NCBI GenBank assembly: GCA_903911145.1
Contig: CAIWCD010000013.1
Coordinates: forward strand, 372,001-436,000
DNA length: 64,000 bases
From: an uncultured delta proteobacterium
Lineage (GTDB): Bacteria; Myxococcota; Myxococcia; Myxococcales; 40CM-4-68-19
Direction: 5' to 3'
Translations under genes and position numbers: made by a program
The notes under the pieces: model-generated
What the model saw: the letters and a program-made list of their open reading frames with translations, nothing else
What the model was told of the DNA's origin: nothing
Databases searched by the model: none
Part shown: positions 26,105 through 35,181 of the stretch, piece by piece
Position numbering within the stretch: position 1 is the first letter of the stretch
Layout: each line of letters opens with the position of its first letter

Positions 26105-28371
26105 GGCTGCGGCTCCAACCCACTCGCAAGAGGATCGGCGGGCGGCTCATCTCCGATCGGCGCGCTCTGCTCGTCGGTCCACTGGCGCGCACGGATCTGC
26201 CGAACCACCATGCCGCGCAGGAGCAACGCGAGGCCGAGCACGCCGAGGAACAGACACGGCACGAGGATGAGCGCGTGGTTGGAGAGAAACCAACGCAGCG
26301 AAGAGAAGCGGTGGAGCTGCGTCGTGCCGTAGCGCTCGCCGATCTCGAAGAGTCCGCGCTGGCCACCGAGGAGCACGAGCAGGTCTCCGCTCTCACGCGC
26401 GCTCTGCGCCGGACCTGAGAACGCGGCGAAGGCGGGCAACTCTGCAGAGGTCGACGCCGTGATCGCGACGACGCTGCGCCGGGCATTGAGCGGAGATTCG
26501 AAGCCGACGACATCCACCAATCGCGACGCACCGCTCGCCATCAGACTGAGCCGCTCAAGCTCCTCGTGGCCGCGGCGACCCGCGAGCAGATCGAGCAGGG
26601 GGTGAAGCGTGCTCGGGGTCTGGACATGGGCCGGCCCGTTCCCCGAGAGGAGCGGGAGACGGTCGCGCCAGCGCTGCAGCAGCGAATTGTTCTCGAGCGC
26701 GCCGATGACAAGCAGATCCTTCGGAGCCTGCTCCGGCGCGAGCGCCTCTGCGGCCGTGAGCAGCGAGGGGCGCGCGACCACGCCTGTCACGGTCGCGAGG
26801 TGATCGAGCGTGGAGAGGAGCGTCGAGATCTCCTCGCTGCGCGGGACATCGGAGAGCACCACGGCGGTCTCCGAGAGATCGGGCAGCCGCGTGAACGGAA
26901 AGCCGTCGTTGACGAACAGGCGCAGGTCCGGCTGCGGAGCGAAACGAGTGAACGGCCCGAGACGCATCGTCGAGTCGGCGAGGATCTGCACGCGGAACTC
27001 ATTTGTCTCTCCGCTGCGGCAGAGCGCCTCTGCTGCCGAATAGTTGACGAAGACAACCAATTCGTTGAACCCGTGAAGCACGGTGCGGTGCACGCGCAGA
27101 CGCAGGCGCCGATTGTTCTCGCCCCGCGCGGGATCGAGCGGCGGCAGCGTGGTGAGGAAGACTCCGTTGAGCTGAAGGTCGAGCCGTGGCGCAGGTGTTC
27201 CGGGCGGCAACGTGATCGCGTAACCGAGATCGAGGTCGATGAACTCATTCGGCCAGACCCAGAGATCGGGAGGGAGTCGGAACCCGAGCGCGATCTTGCC
27301 ACCCGTCATCCCGACGTGCGTCAACTGCTCGGGAGAGAACGCGTGCGCGAAGGGAATTTCGCGGTCAGCGACCATCCAACGAGGCGAGGAATACGGCGCG
27401 TAGACCCGCGGCATCGGTGCCTCGACAACCTCCGCGCGAGCGCCATGGAAGCGGCCCGCAGAGCCATCGACGAGCGTCTCGACTGCGCGTCGAAGCTCTT
27501 CAGCATCCCGGCCAGAGAGCACCAGCAGCTTGACGTTGCCGCCCGGATGGCGGGGATGATCGAGCATCTCGATCGCCGGCCCCGTCGGCGCGGCGAGGCC
27601 CAGCGCGGCGGCGCTCTCGGCGCTGTCGATGAGCACGACCGTGCTCGCGTCCGGGAGCGAGCCCTCACTGACGGGAAAGCGCGCTTCAGCACCAGCGTCG
27701 ATGCCGAACCACGAGGCGATCATCCCCGCGAGCCGCACGGTCGCGAGCGAAGGCTGCGACGCGAACGCGACGTGAATCACCGCATCGCGATCGAAGGCGC
27801 GATCAACGAACGGCAGCGGCAAGAGCGAGAGTTCATCGGGCAGCGGCAACGGCGCGGCTTCGAGGACGAGTTCGCCGTCTCGCAGGACATTCCAGGCGTC
27901 GGAAAGAACGCGGCCGCACGTCGGCGGGCGGTCCATCGCCAGCGCGAACGTCAGCGTGTTCTTGTCGCCGAGCGCCTTCGGATCGATCGACACGCTCGCC
28001 GTCGCGGTCGGGTGGCCGCGCAGATCGGCGTGGATCGCGTCCGGCCCGAGCGAGGCCATCTTCTCCTGGTTCACCAGCACGTCGAGGCCACGAACCCCCC
28101 AGGCTGGATCGATGCGATCAGCGAAGCGCAACTGCAGCGTCGCCGCGGTGAAGACCTGATCACCACGCGTCGCGAAGGGAAACGAGAGCGTCGGCTGCGT
28201 ATTGAACCGCTGCGCATCGGCGAGGCCGAGTTCCGCCAGCGAGATGTGCACGCGGCCCTGCTCGTCCGTGCGCGCGCGCCCTTCTCCGTGTCGCTGCTCG
28301 ACCGCTTCGCGCGGCGCTTCCCGGCATCCGGCGAGCGCAAGCAGCGCGCAGGCGAGCACCGACGGAAGCAT
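26101..28371 (-). CDS. bcsB: Cellulose synthase regulatory/periplasmic subunit BcsB
   Basis: A 756-residue partner of BcsA that guides the nascent glucan through the periplasm. It has a signal peptide with lipobox-like LALAGC near residue 15, alternating carbohydrate-binding and flavodoxin-like domains (LGFRLPPDLWVWPNEFIDLD is the typical BcsB signature, followed by LDLQLNGVFL), and a C-terminal transmembrane helix (about 710-735, ALILVPCLFLGVLGLALLLR) that packs on BcsA. The ATG at 28371 gives the only clean signal peptide; a GTG at 28401 is a possible alternative. It lies 44 nt after bcsA and overlaps bcsZ by 4 nt. Confidence 0.92.
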   Translation of the reverse strand: MLPSVLACALLALAGCREAPREAVEQRHGEGRARTDEQGRVHISLAELGLADAQRFNTQPTLSFPFATRGDQVFTAATLQLRFADRIDPAWGVRGLDVLVNQEKMASLGPDAIHADLRGHPTATASVSIDPKALGDKNTLTFALAMDRPPTCGRVLSDAWNVLRDGELVLEAAPLPLPDELSLLPLPFVDRAFDRDAVIHVAFASQPSLATVRLAGMIASWFGIDAGAEARFPVSEGSLPDASTVVLIDSAESAAALGLAAPTGPAIEMLDHPRHPGGNVKLLVLSGRDAEELRRAVETLVDGSAGRFHGARAEVVEAPMPRVYAPYSSPRWMVADREIPFAHAFSPEQLTHVGMTGGKIALGFRLPPDLWVWPNEFIDLDLGYAITLPPGTPAPRLDLQLNGVFLTTLPPLDPARGENNRRLRLRVHRTVLHGFNELVVFVNYSAAEALCRSGETNEFRVQILADSTMRLGPFTRFAPQPDLRLFVNDGFPFTRLPDLSETAVVLSDVPRSEEISTLLSTLDHLATVTGVVARPSLLTAAEALAPEQAPKDLLVIGALENNSLLQRWRDRLPLLSGNGPAHVQTPSTLHPLLDLLAGRRGHEELERLSLMASGASRLVDVVGFESPLNARRSVVAITASTSAELPAFAAFSGPAQSARESGDLLVLLGGQRGLFEIGERYGTTQLHRFSSLRWFLSNHALILVPCLFLGVLGLALLLRGMVVRQIRARQWTDEQSAPIGDEPPADPLASGLEPQP

Positions 28372-28415
28372 GCGGCGAGACGCCAACCCGGCATGTGACA
28401 CTGTTACACCAAGTG

Positions 28416-30638
28416 TCACAATGTCCCTCGCGGCGCATCTGGCGGGCGTGGAGTCGATGCGGCTGGCGGAGGCACAGAGCTGGGCGGCGGGGCAGGAGTC
28501 GCAGTTGCGGCGCCAGCGCTGCGTGCAGGACGCGCCCGGACCATCTGCCGCACGTTGCTCAGACCGCGCATCGTGATCGAGTGGAACGCGCTGATCGGAT
28601 GATCGTGCGCGCGCCCGTCGGTCCAGCGCACCCAGGCATCCGCGCGAGAGAAGATCGTCTGCGCGAGCACGGCCTCCTCCTCGAGCGAGAGCGCGAGAAA
28701 TCGCAACCGCAGCACGTTCCCGCGGCAATCAACCACCTCGGCCGGCAGCGGCAGCTCATCGGCTGCGGTGAAGATCGAGACGCTCATCCGCTCCTTCGGC
28801 GTGAACTCCCGCCCCGCCGGAACCGTGAGCGAAAGGCCGCCGCGTGCCAGATCGATCGTCTTGCAACGCATCGTGCGTCCGCCCTGCAGCGCGAGCATCG
28901 CGGGCAACTGCGCGTTCACGCGCGGGCTGTCGCGCACCTGCCGCTGCTCCCACGCCACCGCCACCGTCGCGCAGAGGATCACCAGATTGTACGCACTCCA
29001 CCCGAGCGTCAGCGCGAGCACGTCAGGCTCGGCCTCGCCGTGAAGGTAGTGGACGACGCCGATGATCATGCTGATCAGATTGAGCGCAGCGATGACGAGA
29101 TAGGGACCGGCGATCTTCATCTCGAAGTAGGGGTCGGTGATCCGCCCGCCCTTGGCCGTCACGTTGAACTTCCCGCGACGCGGCGCGATCAGTGCGACCG
29201 TGGTGGGAATCAGAATGTAGAACGCCAGACACGTCTCGTAGACTTCGTTCCAGAACGAGTGGCGCACGGCTCCGGCGACGCGCGAGTTGGTCAGCACCGA
29301 ATGCGCAAGGTGAGGCAGCGCATAGGCGAGCGCCATCAAGGGAAGCGCGTTGTAGATGTGCAGCCCGAAGAGCGGATAGCTGATGGGCGCGATGAGGAAG
29401 ATGATCCGTGGCAGGCCGTAGAAGAAGTGGAGCATCGCGGCGGCGTAGGAGACGCGCTGCATGATGGTGAGGCCGCGGCCGAAGAGCGGGTTGTCGAGGC
29501 GGAAGATCTGCGCCATCCCGCGCGACCAGCGGATGCGCTGCCCGACATGCGCGGCGAGGCTCTCGGTGGCGAGGCCCGACGCCTGCGGGATGCTCAGGAA
29601 GGCGCTGTTCCATCCCTTGCGGTGCATCTTGAGCGCGGTGTGCGCGTCCTCGGTGACCGTCTCGATGGCGATCCCGCCGACCTCCTCGAGCGCGGCCCGC
29701 TTGATCACCGCGCACGAGCCGCAGAAGAAGCTCGCGTTCCAGAGATCGATGCTCGGCTGGATGAGACCGTAGAAGAGCTCGCCCTCGCTCGGCAGCTTCT
29801 TGAAGAGGCCGAGGTTCCGCTCGAACGGATCGGGCGAATAGAAATGGTGCGGCGTCTGCACCAGCGCCATCCGCGGGTCCTTGAGGAACCAGCCCATGCA
29901 GACTTGGAGGAACGAGCGGGTCGGCACGTGATCGCAGTCGAAGATCGCGATGTAGTCGCCGCGCGTCTTGGTGAGCGCGTGGTTGAGATTGCCTGCCTTG
30001 GCGTGCGCGTTGTCGGAGCGCACGATGTAGCCGATACCAGCCGCGGCCGCGAACGACTGGAAGGCGCCGCGGCGTCCGTCGTCGAGGAGGAAGATGCGCA
30101 GCTTCTCGGCGGGCCAGTCGAGCGCCTTCGCTGCGAGCACGGTCGTGCGCACCACCTCGAGCGGCTCGCTGTAGGTCGGGATGAAGACGTCCACAGTCGG
30201 CCAGCTTGCGACGTCGGCGGGAAGCGGCTGCGGCTTGCGAGGGAAGCGGCCGAGCAACTGCAGGTACCCGAGCAGAAGCATCGCGTAGGCGTAGAGCTCG
30301 GCGCCAAAGAGGACGTAGCCGAGACCGGACTCGAGCGTGCGCTCTGGGAGCAGTGTCGCGGTCAATCGCCAGAAGAGGTAGCGCGTCGAGACCGTGAGCG
30401 AGACGAGGACCAGCGCGAGCGTGACGACACTGCCCTCGCTCGACCAGCCGAGCAGCAGCGCGGCCGCGAAGACGCCTGCGCCGAGGAGGATCTGCGCGCG
30501 CAGATCGAGAGGAGTGACGACGACGAGCAAAAGGCAGGCGACGCCAGCAAGCGCGAGCAGGACCCAGCCGAGACGAGCGAGCGCGGCGAGAACTCCGCGC
30601 CTCGCGGGCGCGGTGCGGGCGGGCGATTGCGAGGACAA
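28416..30638 (-). CDS. bcsA: Cellulose synthase catalytic subunit BcsA (GT2 plus c-di-GMP-binding PilZ domain)
   Basis: A 740-residue inner-membrane glycosyltransferase that makes beta-1,4-glucan from UDP-glucose. N-terminal helices precede the GT2 domain, which has the UDP-binding aspartates (FLLDDGRRG), the DxD motif (IFDCDHVP), the acceptor-base aspartate (TVTEDAHTAL) and the QxxRW-type motif GQRIRWSRG. Several helices follow, then a PilZ domain with an RxxxR-like switch (VRDSPRVN) and DLARGGLSL in place of the usual DxSxxG, so binding of c-di-GMP is expected although the serine is an alanine here. A Pro/Ala-rich tail ends the protein. It starts 3 nt after bcsRQ. Confidence 0.96.
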   Translation of the reverse strand: MSSQSPARTAPARRGVLAALARLGWVLLALAGVACLLLVVVTPLDLRAQILLGAGVFAAALLLGWSSEGSVVTLALVLVSLTVSTRYLFWRLTATLLPERTLESGLGYVLFGAELYAYAMLLLGYLQLLGRFPRKPQPLPADVASWPTVDVFIPTYSEPLEVVRTTVLAAKALDWPAEKLRIFLLDDGRRGAFQSFAAAAGIGYIVRSDNAHAKAGNLNHALTKTRGDYIAIFDCDHVPTRSFLQVCMGWFLKDPRMALVQTPHHFYSPDPFERNLGLFKKLPSEGELFYGLIQPSIDLWNASFFCGSCAVIKRAALEEVGGIAIETVTEDAHTALKMHRKGWNSAFLSIPQASGLATESLAAHVGQRIRWSRGMAQIFRLDNPLFGRGLTIMQRVSYAAAMLHFFYGLPRIIFLIAPISYPLFGLHIYNALPLMALAYALPHLAHSVLTNSRVAGAVRHSFWNEVYETCLAFYILIPTTVALIAPRRGKFNVTAKGGRITDPYFEMKIAGPYLVIAALNLISMIIGVVHYLHGEAEPDVLALTLGWSAYNLVILCATVAVAWEQRQVRDSPRVNAQLPAMLALQGGRTMRCKTIDLARGGLSLTVPAGREFTPKERMSVSIFTAADELPLPAEVVDCRGNVLRLRFLALSLEEEAVLAQTIFSRADAWVRWTDGRAHDHPISAFHSITMRGLSNVRQMVRARPARSAGAATATPAPPPSSVPPPAASTPRPPDAPRGTL

Positions 30639-30641
30639 GCG

Positions 30642-31643
30642 CTACCTCGACCCGACGGAGACGAGGGGAAGCGGCGAGGCCTTGCGCATCTCGGCGGCGG
30701 TGACTTCGACCCACTCGGCGAGAGCGGAGAGTTCAGCGACGACCTGCGACTCGGGGCCTTCGCGCACGACCAGGCGGCGGCGCGCGAGAGACTCGGAGAC
30801 GACCTCATCGGCGTGGATTGCGCGGGCGAACGTACGCTCGGGGATCACGCCTCGCAACGACGAGAGCACATCCCGATCGAGAGCACGGCGCGCGTCGAAC
30901 TTGTTGACCAGATAGCGCGCGCGACGGCGCCCCTGGCCGCCCGGAACCCACTCGTCAAGCAGAGCTTCGGTCGCTGGCAGTGTGGCATAGCCGGCCGCAT
31001 CGGGGCCGAGCACCACCAGCACCGTGTCAGCGAGCGTGAGCGCCTGCTTGAGCCACGGCGACGCGCGCGCGGGAGTATCGAGGACGAGAAACTCCGTCTC
31101 GTTGGGTACGAACGCCGCGAGACGCTTCTGCAGCCACTGCGGCTCGCGCGCCGACGCCGCCTCGAGACCCGCGATCTGCGCGCCAGTCAGCGGGCCGAAG
31201 GGGAGTACAGCAGCAGCGCTGCGAAACCGCGCGAGCCAGAGAGCGACTTCTTGAGGCGCGAGGTTCGCGGAGAAGAGGCCGAACGATTCACCACCCTCGA
31301 GTCCGAAATGGAGGCCGAGTGCGTTCTGCGGATCGAGGTCGGCGGCGACCACCGCGCGACCATTCTGCCCGAGCGTCGCCGCAAGATTCGCCGCGATGGT
31401 GCTGCGTCCCGTGCCGCCAGCGAGCGAAACCACCGCGATGGTCGTGCAGCGCCCGGTTCGCGAGCGCTGTGTCGTCTCGCGCGGGATCTGGACCTGCCGC
31501 CGTTCCTGAATGAGTCGGTTGGTCTGGGCCAGGATCGGCCACCGCTGCGCCGCCGCCTGCCAGCGCTCACCCGCCGCGACTTCGCGATACTCGAGCTCGG
31601 GCGAGCCGATCGACTCGAAGAGCTTGCGAACGTCATCGTTCAT
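30642..31643 (-). CDS. bcsQ: Fused BcsR-BcsQ protein (cellulose synthase accessory ATPase)
   Basis: A 333-residue protein opening the cellulose operon. Residues about 1-40 (DDVRKLFESIGSPELEYREV, then QAAAQRWPILAQ) resemble the whole small protein BcsR/YhjR of enterobacteria, with the same spacing from the SPELEY-like to the RWPxLA motif. Residues about 65-320 are the ParA/MinD-like ATPase BcsQ with a deviant Walker A SLAGGTGRST (the lysines are replaced: GGTGRST instead of GGxGKT/S), DLDPQNALGLHF and the LVLDTPA Walker B-like strand. In E. coli BcsR and BcsQ form a complex at the inner face of BcsA. Here they appear joined in one chain. The ATG at 31643 is preferred over a GTG at 31652. No strong ribosome binding site is seen. 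Confidence 0.85.
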   Translation of the reverse strand: MNDDVRKLFESIGSPELEYREVAAGERWQAAAQRWPILAQTNRLIQERRQVQIPRETTQRSRTGRCTTIAVVSLAGGTGRSTIAANLAATLGQNGRAVVAADLDPQNALGLHFGLEGGESFGLFSANLAPQEVALWLARFRSAAAVLPFGPLTGAQIAGLEAASAREPQWLQKRLAAFVPNETEFLVLDTPARASPWLKQALTLADTVLVVLGPDAAGYATLPATEALLDEWVPGGQGRRRARYLVNKFDARRALDRDVLSSLRGVIPERTFARAIHADEVVSESLARRRLVVREGPESQVVAELSALAEWVEVTAAEMRKASPLPLVSVGSR

Positions 31644-31701
31644 GGTCGGCACCGCGTGGCTCCGGTCGGTTCACTTCGGTCGAGATTCACCGAGGGGCGG
31701 C

Positions 31702-31731
31702 TATGTAGGTGTTCGAGAAGTTGAAAGTCAA
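31702..31731 (-). promoter_or_regulatory. Candidate sigma70-type promoter of the bcs-glt array
   Basis: On the minus strand TTGACT (31726-31731) and TACATA (31702-31707) are separated by 18 nt, about 60 nt before the bcsRQ ATG. The -35 box lies inside a perfect palindrome GTTGA-AAG-TCAAC (31720-31732) that could be an operator. The 299-nt gap to rplC holds no gene and no other clear promoter or terminator. Confidence 0.45.
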
Positions 31732-31762
31732 CCGGCCACCCACCGGCGGCGGCAGGGGGAAT

Positions 31763-31841
31763 GGGACTTTCCCTGATGCGCACGCACTCTCTCGAGGGGA
31801 ACGGGCTGCCGTACGCCATTGAATATCGATCAGACTTTCCC
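31763..31841. repeat. Direct repeat GACTTTCCC upstream of the cellulose operon
   Basis: The 9-mer GACTTTCCC occurs at 31765-31773 (within the near-palindrome GGGACTTTCCC) and at 31833-31841, a 68-nt shift. The 7-mer GACTTTC appears a third time on the opposite strand over the -35 box at 31721-31731. Three related words in about 120 nt upstream of bcsRQ suggest binding sites for one regulator, but chance cannot be excluded without a genome-wide count. Confidence 0.35.
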
Positions 31842-31942
31842 GTTCCGTCGATCGACCGACCGCGCCCCAAACGTCGAGAGCGCCGGCGACCAGACTGGCC
31901 GCGGGCGCTCCCGGGAACATCACGCTGCTGGCCGAACTGGAA

Positions 31943-32587
31943 CTACTTGACCGCCGGCTTGATGGTGAGCATGCCCTTTCGGTGGCCGGGAACCGCGCCG
32001 CCGACGAGGAGCAGGTTGCTCTCGGCGATGACGTCGATGACCGCGAGGTTCTGGATGGTGCGCGTGTCGGTACCCATGTGGCCCGGCAGGCGCTTGTTGC
32101 GGAAGACGCGACCTGGCGTCTTGCGCTGTCCGACGGCTCCGATGTGGCGGTGGAGCTCGTGGGCCGTCGACGAGTCGCGCGCGGCGCCCTTCATGTGGTG
32201 CCGCTTGAAGACGCCCGCGAAGCCGAAGCCGCGCGACACGCCGGTCACGTCGACCTTCTCGCCCTTCTTGAACATCTCGACCGTGATCTGGCTGCCGACC
32301 GCGTGCGCGCTGACTTCGTGCGTGTCGACGCGGAACTCGCGGATGACCTTGTGCGCCTTCTGGCCGCGCTTCTTGTAATCACCGAGCAGCGGCTTGGTGG
32401 CGCGCTTCTCGCCCTTCTCGCCCATCTCGAACGCGGCGAGCTGGAGAGCCGAGTAGCCGTCCTTCTCCGGCGTGCGATGCCCGAAGACCGTGTTGGGCTG
32501 AATCTCGATGATGGTGACCGGGTAGGCGTTGCCGTCTTCGCCGAACACCGTGGTCATGCCGACCTTCTTACCGATGAGACCCTTCAT
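31943..32587 (-). CDS. rplC: Large-subunit ribosomal protein L3
   Basis: A 214-residue L3, which helps nucleate 50S assembly near the peptidyl transferase centre. Family motifs are MKGLIGKKVGMTTVF at the start, VTGVSRGFGFAGVFKRH in the middle and GHMGTDTRTIQN near the end; the methylated glutamine region is GQRKTPGRVF. The ATG at 32587 has GGAG at good spacing, and the longer frame upstream is not coding. Normally rplC sits in the S10 operon before rplD. Here its neighbours are eno on one side and the cellulose operon on the other, so it has moved out of, or been duplicated from, that operon. Confidence 0.95.
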   Translation of the reverse strand: MKGLIGKKVGMTTVFGEDGNAYPVTIIEIQPNTVFGHRTPEKDGYSALQLAAFEMGEKGEKRATKPLLGDYKKRGQKAHKVIREFRVDTHEVSAHAVGSQITVEMFKKGEKVDVTGVSRGFGFAGVFKRHHMKGAARDSSTAHELHRHIGAVGQRKTPGRVFRNKRLPGHMGTDTRTIQNLAVIDVIAESNLLLVGGAVPGHRKGMLTIKPAVK

Positions 32588-32746
32588 TGCGTACTCCTTC
32601 GCTCTGCCTCTCGCTGGATGCGCCATCGCGGCATGCTGCTTGCCGGAGGATGAGGGTCGTTGGACCCAGAGGTGTTGCTGCCTCGGTTTTTCGAGGGACG
32701 CGGCGTCTAGCACAAGGGCGACGCCGAGGCAAGCACCGAGCCTGTC

Positions 32747-33012
32747 CTATTTCTTGCGCGACGGGCGCAACGAAGACGCGATGAACATTCCGAGTGCACC
32801 GCCCGCGAACGTACCGATGAGCGCGCCGGCCAGGAAACCGAGTAACCCAAGAAAGCCACCAACGCCGGCAGTCAGCACCGCGCTCCCCACGTTGCCCATG
32901 CGGTCCGCAGACGAGAAGACATCGCCAGCACCCGAGCCACCGGCGCCGACGATGCCGCCGATCCCGCACCCGCCGATTGCACAGAGTGGAGTCAACAACC
33001 AACCCCAGCTCT

Positions 33013-33016
<4 letters not shown>
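32747..33016 (-). CDS. Small glycine-rich membrane protein, unknown
   Basis: An 89-residue hydrophobic protein with an N-terminal segment that could be a lipoprotein signal (PLCAIGGCGIGG) and two more Gly/Ala-rich helices (VLTAGVGGFLGLLGFLAGAL), ending in a basic tail (SSLRPSRKK) that should stay in the cytoplasm. Gly-zipper-like spacing (GGxxG, GxxxG) suggests packed helices. No family is recognised. Its ATG overlaps the stop of the preceding short frame (ATGA), which supports real translation. It is 159 nt before rplC on the same strand. Confidence 0.55.
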
Positions 33017-34484
<1,468 letters not shown>

Positions 34485-34512
34485 CTATCACGCGACGTCG
34501 CCGCGTGCAACT

Positions 34513-34555
34513 TAGTGTGCATTTTACACTATCTTCGTGTCGTTCGGACACGAAG
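34513..34555. promoter_or_regulatory. Two adjacent palindromes upstream of eno
   Basis: First, TAGTGT/ACACTA half-sites (34513-34518 and 34526-34531) flank GCATTTT; read on the minus strand this contains TGTAAAAT, a possible -10 region for eno. Second, a perfect 9-bp inverted repeat CTTCGTGTC/GACACGAAG (34533-34541 and 34547-34555) with a 5-nt centre. They lie 62 to 104 nt before the enolase start and just after the end of the upstream lipoprotein gene. The second could be a weak terminator, but no T-tract follows it on the minus strand, so an operator is as likely. Confidence 0.5.
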
Positions 34556-34579
34556 CTCGCGGGTTCAGTCCCAGCAAGG

Positions 34580-35014
34580 TCAACGCTGCGTCGGCTCGTC
34601 TCCTGATTCGCTTCCCGGTGACAATCGCGCGACCACGGCGCCGCTCGCGCAACGACCCGCGAGCTCGCCATTCGCATCGTCCGCGTCGGCACAGAATGCA
34701 TCCACCGCCGAATACCAACGGAGCGCGCCGGGCGCCGTTGCTTCCAGCACGCAATCCAGACGAGGCCCTGCCCCGCTCCCCGTCAACTCGAACGCACCGG
34801 CGTGGTCCGCCTGCGTCGCCCGATCCAGCTCGCCCGAGCACCGCAGCACGATCGTCGCGAACGGCACTGCGCCCAGCGCGGGGCTCGACTCCTCCGCATC
34901 GACCGAGGCCGCGGGAATACGCACCACGTGGCCGCGCAGACTCCAGTCGGCCTGGCACCCCTCGAACGCGACCAGCGCGGCGAGGCCCATTCCGATGGAA
35001 TTTGCTCGGCCCAT
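34580..35014 (-). CDS. Small lipoprotein, unknown function
   Basis: A 144-residue lipoprotein: a short signal peptide (GRANSIGMGLAALVAFEGC) with the lipid cysteine near residue 20, then a beta-rich domain beginning LRGHVVRIPAASVDAEESSP that looks like a carboxypeptidase-regulatory or Ig-like sandwich. Several cysteines (VLRCSG, LDCVLE, FCADAD, RCASG) may pair. GAGGGAG precedes the ATG. No specific family recognised. It is divergent from the SDR gene at 35182. Confidence 0.6.
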   Translation of the reverse strand: MGRANSIGMGLAALVAFEGCQADWSLRGHVVRIPAASVDAEESSPALGAVPFATIVLRCSGELDRATQADHAGAFELTGSGAGPRLDCVLEATAPGALRWYSAVDAFCADADDANGELAGRCASGAVVARLSPGSESGDEPTQR

Positions 35015-35181
35015 GACTCCCTCTCTGATGCGAATCCTGCGCCAATCACCCAGCGTGCGATGTGCGCCCCGTCACGACGGAGCCATTCGGGCACTGCGGA
35101 CGATGTGCCACGTTGCCGCCGCTGCATCCTCCTGCTAGGAAGCGCCCGTTTCGATTTTCCACTCTGCAAGCGGAGGCATTC

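Noticed and set aside
28395-31724. Open frame of 1109 codons on the plus strand
   Set aside because: It is the antisense shadow of bcsA and bcsRQ, with arginine/glutamate-rich non-protein-like composition; the minus-strand genes have full motifs.
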